A DNA stretch of 64,000 bases from CAZDUS01 sp964609375. Lineage in GTDB: Bacteria > Verrucomicrobiota > Kiritimatiellia > CAIKKV01 > CAITUY01. Shown in pieces: positions 57,860-64,000 of the stretch (the stretch's first letter is position 1; the number at the start of each line of letters is the position of its first letter). A model generated the notes under the pieces. It was given only the letters and a program-made list of their open reading frames with translations. It did no database searches and was not told the DNA's origin. A program made the position numbers and the translations under genes. The stretch spans positions 1-64,000 of the forward strand of contig CAZSSA010000002.1 in the NCBI GenBank assembly GCA_964609375.1, read 5' to 3'.

Positions 57860-58879
57860 TTACCGGAACTGCGTCAAAAATCTGATGTCATTTTCATACA
57901 ACATTCGGATATCTTCGATCCCATACTTGATCATCGCTATCCGCTCAACACCCATTCCGAAGGCATACCCCATACAGGACTCCGGATCGTATCCCACCTT
58001 GCGGAACACCTTGGGGTTCACCATCCCCGCACCCGAAATTTCTATCCATCCGCTATTCTTGCAAACACGGCAACCCGTCCCGCCGCACACATGGCAGGAG
58101 AAATCGTACTCAACGCTCGGTTCCGTGAAGGGGAAGAAATGCGGACGGAACCGCACGTTGACATCCGGCCCCATCATCCGGTGCGCAAAGAATGTAATGT
58201 CTCCCTTCAGATCGGCCATGCTGACCTGCTTATCCACATAGAGTCCCTCGATCTGGTGGAAGTTGGCGCTATGTGTAGCGTCTGTGGTGTCACGCCGGTA
58301 ACAACGCCCTGGCGCAATAATTCGCACCGGCGGCTTGCGCCCCTCCATCACACGGATCTGAACCGGCGATGTCTGTGTCCGGAGCAAGGTTTTCGGCGCC
58401 AGCCAGAAGGTATCCTGAGTATCGCGAGAAGGATGATCATCCGGCGTATTCAGCGCATCGAAATTATGCCATTCCGTCTCAATATCCGGCCCATCGGCAA
58501 CGGTGAATCCCATCATGCCGAAAATAGCGATGGCCTCTTCGATAACCTGCGTCACCGGGTGTCGGGTTCCCAGTGGCCGCCACGCGCCTGGCAGTGTTAC
58601 ATCGAAGTTCTGTTGATTCGCTGATTTGGCGACCAGTTGCAATTGAGCCTTCGTCATCTCCACCTGCCGGGCAAGAGACTGCTTCAGCTCATTGACGCTC
58701 TTGCCGAATACCGGGCGATCTTCCGGGGCAACCCCTTTGAGTTGCTCCATAATATCCTGCAACAACCCTTTGCGACCCAGATACTTGATGCGGATCGTTT
58801 CCAAGTCATTCAGGGTGGCAGCCTGAGCCGCCTCGGCAACGGCCTGATCCTTCAAAACAATAATATCCTGTGCATTCAT
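57860..58879 (-). CDS. pheS: phenylalanyl-tRNA synthetase alpha subunit
   Basis: The catalytic alpha subunit has 339 residues: an N-terminal coiled coil (1-95), the class II motif 1 region TLPGAWRPLGTRHPVTQVIEE, motif 2 in VRIIAPGRCYRRDTTDATHS near 205, the HQIEGLYVDK segment, and motif 3 GYAFGMGVERIAMIKYGI near the end. ATG 58879 is chosen because it gives the normal N-terminal helix; a 20-residue extension to 58939 has no support. The 159-bp gap before it (58880-59038) contains no gene I can see and no recognisable Phe leader peptide. Confidence 0.97.
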   Translation of the reverse strand: MNAQDIIVLKDQAVAEAAQAATLNDLETIRIKYLGRKGLLQDIMEQLKGVAPEDRPVFGKSVNELKQSLARQVEMTKAQLQLVAKSANQQNFDVTLPGAWRPLGTRHPVTQVIEEAIAIFGMMGFTVADGPDIETEWHNFDALNTPDDHPSRDTQDTFWLAPKTLLRTQTSPVQIRVMEGRKPPVRIIAPGRCYRRDTTDATHSANFHQIEGLYVDKQVSMADLKGDITFFAHRMMGPDVNVRFRPHFFPFTEPSVEYDFSCHVCGGTGCRVCKNSGWIEISGAGMVNPKVFRKVGYDPESCMGYAFGMGVERIAMIKYGIEDIRMLYENDIRFLTQFR

Positions 58880-59038
58880 GGTAACCCCGTCCTGCAAAAT
58901 TCGGAGCTTTGTATAACAGATGCCACCAGCCTCCGCCACGCCTTTCTTTAAAGAGACTCAGTGTTTTAGGACATTTATCCTCAACCCGTCTCACTTCCCA
59001 TATCCCCGCCCATCGACCATCACGCCCTGAACCAGTGG

Positions 59039-60523
59039 CTACGTCTGCGTCTGTGTTTTCATCCACGCTGCCACCTGTTCGGCAAGTTTCGGGCCAAACC
59101 CGGGGACAGCCGCTATTTCGTCAGATGTCGCCCTAACTAATCGTTTCACCGACCCGAAATGCTTTAATAAATCGCGCTTGCGTGCACCACCAACTCCTGG
59201 AATATCATCAATCACCGATTCCCTGATCCGTTTCGCCCTCAACCGAAGATGATGCGCCAACGCAAAACGATGTGCTTCATCCCGCGCCCTCTGTAACACA
59301 TGCAATGCACTAGACCCAGGCAATAACCTCACCGGTTCCCGTCGACCATGCACATAAATCTCCTCAAACTTCTTCGCCAATCCGATTATCGCCGGCTTGT
59401 TCATGCCCAGTTCCATCAAAGCTCCCAAGGCGGCATTCAACTGCGCAACCCCGCCGTCCACGATTACCAGATCCGATAATACCTCCCTTTCCTCTCTCGA
59501 CCGCAGAAAGCGCCTGCGGATCACCTCCGCCATCATACCCGGATCATCAGCCTGCTCAATCGTCTTGATCCTGAAGTGCCGGTACCGCGATGGAATTGGG
59601 CGCCCCTGCACCAGGCAAACCATACTGGCCACCGAAAGCGTTCCGGAAATGTTGGAGATATCATAACATTCGATAACCCTTGGCATATCGGCTAGACCAA
59701 GCACCTTCTGCAACTCCTTCACCCCTTCAAGGGCATCGTCATCCCTGTTGATCCGGGGCATTGCCGCCCGCGCCCGCTGGTGAATGATGTCCTTCAGCAT
59801 AAACCACATATCGCGTAAGGTCGCCGCTTCCTCAAACCGCGCCACCGCCCCTGCCCGCTCCATGGCCGCACGGAGTTCCTCAAGCAATGCCGGCCGCTCT
59901 CCCCGCAGAAACGCACATGCCTCCTTCGCCCGCTCCAAATACGCCTCACGAGAAATCCGGCCAACACAGGGTGCTGAACAATAGCGGACGATGTCGTTGA
60001 TGCAATGATGATGATCCTCCGGACCCGGCTCATGCGGATGACATTTCCTCAGCCCGAATTTCTTTTCGACGAAATCCATGGCCGCATATGTCGCCGCCGA
60101 CGATATATAGGGCCCCAGATACAGGGCTCCATCATCACGCCGGATTCTCACCGCCCTGAACATTGGCCAGGGATCCTTCAAGTCAATCCGCAGCATCAGG
60201 AATCGCTTATCATCCTTGAAGTCCACATTGTAACGCGGCTTGTAGTCCTTGATCAGCTGACTTTCCGTCAACAAGGCTTCTGCCTCGTTGCGTAGGACAA
60301 GGATGTCAAAATCATCCACACTCTTTACAAGGCCGCGCAGCTTGGGATCTGCTCGCCGCCACGTCCCTGTCCGAAAGTAGGATTGAACCCGTTTGCGCAG
60401 CGAAACAGCCTTGCCGACATAGATGATTTTCCCTCGCCGGTCTCGCATGATGTAGCAGCCTGGCTTATCTGGCAACTCAAGCAGCTTGGCCTGCACCTTT
60501 TCGGATAATGTGAACGTCGCCAT
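59039..60523 (-). CDS. uvrC: excinuclease ABC subunit C, shortened form
   Basis: UvrC makes both cuts around a DNA lesion in nucleotide excision repair. The 494-residue protein has the GIY-YIG nuclease (about 18-95), four cysteines (161, 174, 182, 186) matching the Fe-S ligands of E. coli UvrC, a UVR helix pair (about 205-245), the RNase H-like nuclease with ECYDISNISGT (near 285), IVDGGVAQLNAAL and RDEAHRFALAHH, and a C-terminal double helix-hairpin-helix. It is about 100 residues shorter than the 590-610 of E. coli and Bacillus: the UVR and RNase H-like parts are joined by only some 40 residues. The dxs gene ends 18 bp upstream. Confidence 0.95.
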   Translation of the reverse strand: MATFTLSEKVQAKLLELPDKPGCYIMRDRRGKIIYVGKAVSLRKRVQSYFRTGTWRRADPKLRGLVKSVDDFDILVLRNEAEALLTESQLIKDYKPRYNVDFKDDKRFLMLRIDLKDPWPMFRAVRIRRDDGALYLGPYISSAATYAAMDFVEKKFGLRKCHPHEPGPEDHHHCINDIVRYCSAPCVGRISREAYLERAKEACAFLRGERPALLEELRAAMERAGAVARFEEAATLRDMWFMLKDIIHQRARAAMPRINRDDDALEGVKELQKVLGLADMPRVIECYDISNISGTLSVASMVCLVQGRPIPSRYRHFRIKTIEQADDPGMMAEVIRRRFLRSREEREVLSDLVIVDGGVAQLNAALGALMELGMNKPAIIGLAKKFEEIYVHGRREPVRLLPGSSALHVLQRARDEAHRFALAHHLRLRAKRIRESVIDDIPGVGGARKRDLLKHFGSVKRLVRATSDEIAAVPGFGPKLAEQVAAWMKTQTQT

Positions 60524-60541
60524 GGCTTCCGCTCATCAATC

Positions 60542-62413
60542 TCACCCGCCCAGAACCCGAAGGACTTTCTCTGCCAACACATCAGCCGTCATGCCGTACT
60601 TCTTGGTCAGATGGGCCGCTGAACCGTGCGGGATGAATTCACGCGGCCATCCGGCACGCACGACCCCCCCCTTGTACCCGCGCCCGATCAGAAACTCCTC
60701 GACGGCCGAGCCGAATCCACCGGCAGCAATTCCATTCTCGATCATCAGAAAGCACCGTGCCAACGGGCTTTGGTCCGCCAGAAGATCCTCGTCCAGCGGG
60801 GCGACAAAACGCGCATCGACGACGCCCACAGAGTAACCCCGTGTCGCCAGCAGGTCGGCAACCCCGGAAGCCAACGGCAACGCATCCCCCAGCGCCCAGA
60901 TCTGGACTTCCCACCCCTCGCGGACAACGCGAGCCTTGCCGCATTCAACCGGATCAAATCGGTCCGGCATCACAAACCCCGGGCAGACGCCACGCGGATA
61001 ACGCATCACCGTTGGTTGTCGCCACTGAACAGCGGAGGCTAGCATATTCACCAACTCAACCCCATCCGCCGGCTGCATCACCACCAGATTGGGAATACTC
61101 CGCAACAGGGCGAGATCAAACAACCCGTGATGCGTTGGTCCATCATCACCAACAATACCCGCCCGATCCAGACACAGAATCACCGGCAACTGCTGGAGGC
61201 ATACATCGTGAATGATGCAATCCACCGATCGTTGCGCAAAGGAGGAATAGACGGCAAATACCGGCACAAATCCCTGCGTCGCCAGACCAGCCGCGAATAC
61301 CACCGCGTGCTCCTCGCATATACCGACGTCGAAAAAGCGATCAGGAAACCGCTTGGCAAATGACGATAACCCCGTACCCGTTTTCATGGCCGCCGTAATG
61401 CCGATCACGTCCGGATTCTGCGCGGCGAGAATCTCAAGCGCCGATCCAAAGACATGGGAATATGTGGGAACTCCACTGTTGACCGTTGGCGTCCCCGATT
61501 CCACATCAAAGCCTCCAATGCCATGCCATGTTTCCGGGCACTCCTCTGCATAGGAATACCCTCTCCCTTTCTGGGTCGATACATGCAGCAGGATGGGCCG
61601 ATCATAGTCACGGGCAATTTCCAGTGCGGCAATCAGGCGCGGCAGATCATGCCCGTCAATGGGGCCGACATACCTCAACCCCAGTTCCTCAAACAGCACG
61701 CTATGGAGGAACATGCTCTTGATCGCCTCTTCAACTCTCCAGTAGGTGCGCCGCAAAAACTTGGATTCCCCGGACACCCGTGCCACCGCTCTCTCCACCG
61801 CCGACTTCAAGTGGTTGTAACGAGGATTGGCCAGTAGTTCGCCGAGGTATCGCGATACGGCACCTACGTTTGCCGAAATGGACATCTCATTATCGTTGAG
61901 GATCACCACCAGACGCTTGGCGGTGGCGGCAATGTTATTCATGGCTTCGAACGATATCCCGCACCCGAGGGATGCATCGCCAACCACTGCCACAACATGC
62001 TCATTACCGCCTTGCCGGTCCCGCGCCGCCGCAATGCCCAAGGCCGCCGACAACGCTGTGCCCGCGTGACCTGCCCCGAAGACATCAAAGGGACTTTCCT
62101 TCCGGCTCAAAAAACCCGACAATCCCTCGAACTGACGTAAGGTGTTGAATCGATCTTTTCGCCCGGTCAAAATCTTATAGGTATACGCTTGATGGCTGAC
62201 GTCCCACACAATCTTGTCGCTTGGCGGACTAAACACCTTCAACATGGCCATCGTCAACTCAACCACACCAAGATTGGGAGCCAAGTGCCCTCCCGTCCGG
62301 CTTACCGTCTCAATAATCAAGGAACGGACTTCAGCGGCTAAACTCTCCATCTCGGCAACCGTAAGGGACTTGATATCCTCAGGGCCATTGATCATCTTCA
62401 GAACATCACTCAT
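60542..62413 (-). CDS. dxs: 1-deoxy-D-xylulose-5-phosphate synthase
   Basis: Dxs condenses pyruvate and glyceraldehyde-3-phosphate using thiamine diphosphate, opening the MEP isoprenoid route. The 623-residue protein has RTGGHLAPNLGVVELT near the start, DVSHQAYTYKILTGR, the thiamine motif VVGDASLGCGISFEAMNN ending in VILNDNEMSIS, the transketolase pyrimidine domain with GICEEHAVVFAAGLATQG and the C-terminal domain. The usual GDG of the thiamine motif reads GDA. ATG 62413 has AGGA at 6-8 bases; an ATG at 62428 would add five residues. It shares a 177-bp divergent gap with the glycosyltransferase gene, where I see no convincing promoter. Confidence 0.96.
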   Translation of the reverse strand: MSDVLKMINGPEDIKSLTVAEMESLAAEVRSLIIETVSRTGGHLAPNLGVVELTMAMLKVFSPPSDKIVWDVSHQAYTYKILTGRKDRFNTLRQFEGLSGFLSRKESPFDVFGAGHAGTALSAALGIAAARDRQGGNEHVVAVVGDASLGCGISFEAMNNIAATAKRLVVILNDNEMSISANVGAVSRYLGELLANPRYNHLKSAVERAVARVSGESKFLRRTYWRVEEAIKSMFLHSVLFEELGLRYVGPIDGHDLPRLIAALEIARDYDRPILLHVSTQKGRGYSYAEECPETWHGIGGFDVESGTPTVNSGVPTYSHVFGSALEILAAQNPDVIGITAAMKTGTGLSSFAKRFPDRFFDVGICEEHAVVFAAGLATQGFVPVFAVYSSFAQRSVDCIIHDVCLQQLPVILCLDRAGIVGDDGPTHHGLFDLALLRSIPNLVVMQPADGVELVNMLASAVQWRQPTVMRYPRGVCPGFVMPDRFDPVECGKARVVREGWEVQIWALGDALPLASGVADLLATRGYSVGVVDARFVAPLDEDLLADQSPLARCFLMIENGIAAGGFGSAVEEFLIGRGYKGGVVRAGWPREFIPHGSAAHLTKKYGMTADVLAEKVLRVLGG

Positions 62414-62590
62414 CGTTTCCTGAACCATTCTTCCTCTGGCTATTGCCAATCAATATAAAATGGCATATTCCGCCCACCCCATCAAGTACGCACAGCACCC
62501 CGCAGTAATGGGCACTATGCAATCGCTTGACGCCATGCCCCTGCCGACTGTAGTTTCACAACTTCCCAGTAGCCCAAAGGTAAAAAGTCA

Positions 62591-64000
62591 ATGAAATGCC
62601 TGTTTGTAAACGCAATCAAGAATGACGATTGGGGCGGCATGGAGAACTGGATGCTTAAGCTCTGTGCAAGCTTACCCGCCTTGGGAGACGACTGCTTGGT
62701 CGTAGGCAGGCCCTCCAGCCGTTGGACACCCATTTGCCGCGAAAACCACCTGTCCTTCGAACCCTGCACCTTCGGTGGCGACTTCACACCATGGGTCGTT
62801 CCACGTCTGCGCGCCATTTGCCGCCGTTTCCAACCCGATGTCGCCATCGTGAAGGGCTTCCGCCAGGCCCGATTCATGCGCAGGGCATGGCCAGCCGCCA
62901 GCATTGCCGTCAAACTTCCGTTTAGTCATGAACTGACCCCCGCCCTGACGGATCGCTATACCTTTCAACATTGTGTGGATCTCATTTTGACGGATAACAA
63001 TGGTGCCCGTGATGCCTTCACGACTCTTCCGTGGGTACTTCCCGGTAAAATTGCGGCCATCCACAACGGCGTCTTTATACCCGATGCTGTCGAACTCCCG
63101 ATGGCCAGGATCAGCCTTCGCCAGTATTTGAACTTGCCGGCGGATGCCTTGATTATCGGCGCCTCCGGCCGCATGACAGCCGTCAAGGCGTTTAATGACG
63201 CCATCCGGGCTTTTGCAGGAATGCAAAAACCCGAAGCCCATCTGGTTATCTTCGGCAATGGTCCGGAACAGGCAGCACTTAAATCACTGGGTTCACAACT
63301 CGGACTGGATAACCGTCTTCACTTCCCAGGCTGGCATGATGATGCTCGCCGCCTCATTTGGGGTTGCGATGCCTTTATCCATCCCAGTCTCAACGAAGGG
63401 CTGCCCAATGCTGTGCTGGAAGCCATGGCCGGCGGCGTCCCTGTCGTCGCCACAACCGCTGGCGGTACTGCGGAAATACTGTCAGGCCCCTTAACCGGGT
63501 GTTTAACCGACCTTCACGATGTGGAAGGAATGACCGAACGACTTACTCGTCTCATGGAAGATGCTTCGCTGCGCCAAGCCATGGGCAGGTTGTCCCGCGA
63601 ACATGTGATGACACATTTCTCAATTCCCGCTATGACCGTTGCCATCCGGAAGGTTCTCGAAAAGACGGTAGGCTTGCGGAAAACATCCAGGGCGGCACCA
63701 CTAACTTCTGCCGATGGATTCCAGTGGATCAAGGCTATCGATAACGGAGTTGAATCCGAGGCCCGCACCTGGCCATATCTCCTCCACGCCAGACTTGTAT
63801 CCAAGTCGGCCAAAGCCACCGTACACCACATTGAACTCAATGGGAGGTCCTTTTACACCAAACAATTCACAGGGGATCGCTGGCTGCTCCGCCGCCTCGG
63901 TATCCGCCGCCCCCTCGCCTTGAATAACTTCCGTGCTGCACAGCAAATTGCGCTACTCGGTGCGGAAACCGTGCCGCATCTGGCCGCCGGTTGGTCTGCA
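62591..64000 (+). CDS. family 4-type glycosyltransferase fused to an LPS-kinase-like domain (partial)
   Basis: The frame runs from ATG 62591 to the right edge without a stop (470 codons). Residues 1 to about 365 are a GT-B glycosyltransferase: MKCLFVNAIKNDDWGGMENW at the start, LIIGASGRMTAVKAFNDAI near 193, HLVIFGNGPEQ and the sugar-nucleotide-binding FIHPSLNEGLPNAVLEAMA near 270. From about 385 the sequence changes to a different domain with VHHIELNGRSFYTKQF and RRLGIRRPLALNNFRAAQQI, which looks like the front of a Kdo/WaaP-type lipopolysaccharide kinase (nucleotide-binding Lys in FYTKQF). A role in outer-membrane polysaccharide or lipid A-core assembly is inferred. The catalytic loop of the kinase part lies past the window. 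Confidence 0.8.
   Translation, partial: MKCLFVNAIKNDDWGGMENWMLKLCASLPALGDDCLVVGRPSSRWTPICRENHLSFEPCTFGGDFTPWVVPRLRAICRRFQPDVAIVKGFRQARFMRRAWPAASIAVKLPFSHELTPALTDRYTFQHCVDLILTDNNGARDAFTTLPWVLPGKIAAIHNGVFIPDAVELPMARISLRQYLNLPADALIIGASGRMTAVKAFNDAIRAFAGMQKPEAHLVIFGNGPEQAALKSLGSQLGLDNRLHFPGWHDDARRLIWGCDAFIHPSLNEGLPNAVLEAMAGGVPVVATTAGGTAEILSGPLTGCLTDLHDVEGMTERLTRLMEDASLRQAMGRLSREHVMTHFSIPAMTVAIRKVLEKTVGLRKTSRAAPLTSADGFQWIKAIDNGVESEARTWPYLLHARLVSKSAKATVHHIELNGRSFYTKQFTGDRWLLRRLGIRRPLALNNFRAAQQIALLGAETVPHLAAGWSA

Noticed and set aside
57851..58624. 257-codon plus-strand open frame opposite pheS
   Set aside because: It is a shadow of a certain gene; the composition is rich in His and Arg and no domain is visible.

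Overview
The window is bacterial chromosome from a draft or metagenome-type assembly: three runs of exactly 100 N (24677-24776, 32551-32650, 34116-34215) mark scaffold joins. Almost everything is housekeeping, densely packed, with no phage, transposon, CRISPR or tRNA that I can see. The gene set points to a Gram-negative, probably anaerobic bacterium: GspC and a glycosyltransferase fused to an LPS-kinase-like domain imply an outer membrane, and rubrerythrin, a membrane pyrophosphatase of the potassium-dependent type and a type III glutamine synthetase fit an anaerobe. A member of the PVC group (Kiritimatiellota, Lentisphaerota or Verrucomicrobiota) is my best guess, but this rests on gene content only.

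Layout. 1-7785 (+): tail of an unknown gene, dtd, then nucleotide synthesis (purF, pyrG, carB) and a class II aldolase-like protein. 7782-12064: short blocks of alternating strand with a DEDD exonuclease and pyrF (-), an EEP-family phosphoesterase (+) and an M48 membrane protease (-); both convergent pairs overlap at their stop codons. 12163-24646 (+): a divergent thymidylate synthase, a CoaB-HD fusion, a sigma-54 activator with an unusual sensor, then glnN, gltB and gltD for ammonia assimilation. 24803-34115 (+): gapA, pgk, tpiA, secG, a phosphohexomutase, argS, a coiled-coil zinc-ribbon protein, the RNase P RNA and gspC. 34255-41608 (-): lepB, lepA, rpe, truA, cinA, queA, yjbQ. 41665-42237 (+): a lytic transglycosylase. 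42252-62413 (-): trxB, two PilB/GspE ATPases around pilT, gatCAB, an MBL-fold hydrolase, hppA, rubrerythrin, pheST, uvrC, dxs. 62591-64000 (+): a glycosyltransferase fusion cut by the window end.

The most interesting region is 14382-18549. The gene at 14382 encodes a sigma-54 enhancer-binding protein whose N-terminal domain looks like a low-molecular-weight phosphatase or arsenate reductase that has lost its catalytic cysteine, followed by a cysteine-rich PAS domain. Directly downstream, ahead of glnN, lie two perfect 12-bp palindromes of the form TACA-N4-TGTA spaced 31 bp apart, an IHF-like site and a perfectly spaced -24/-12 promoter. The geometry closely matches the classical NtrC-controlled glnA promoter, but the operator sequence and the sensor differ. 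I read this as a self-contained and possibly undescribed nitrogen or redox control module for type III glutamine synthetase and glutamate synthase. Just upstream, the fusion of CoaB to an HD-type nucleotidase-like domain is a second unusual architecture.
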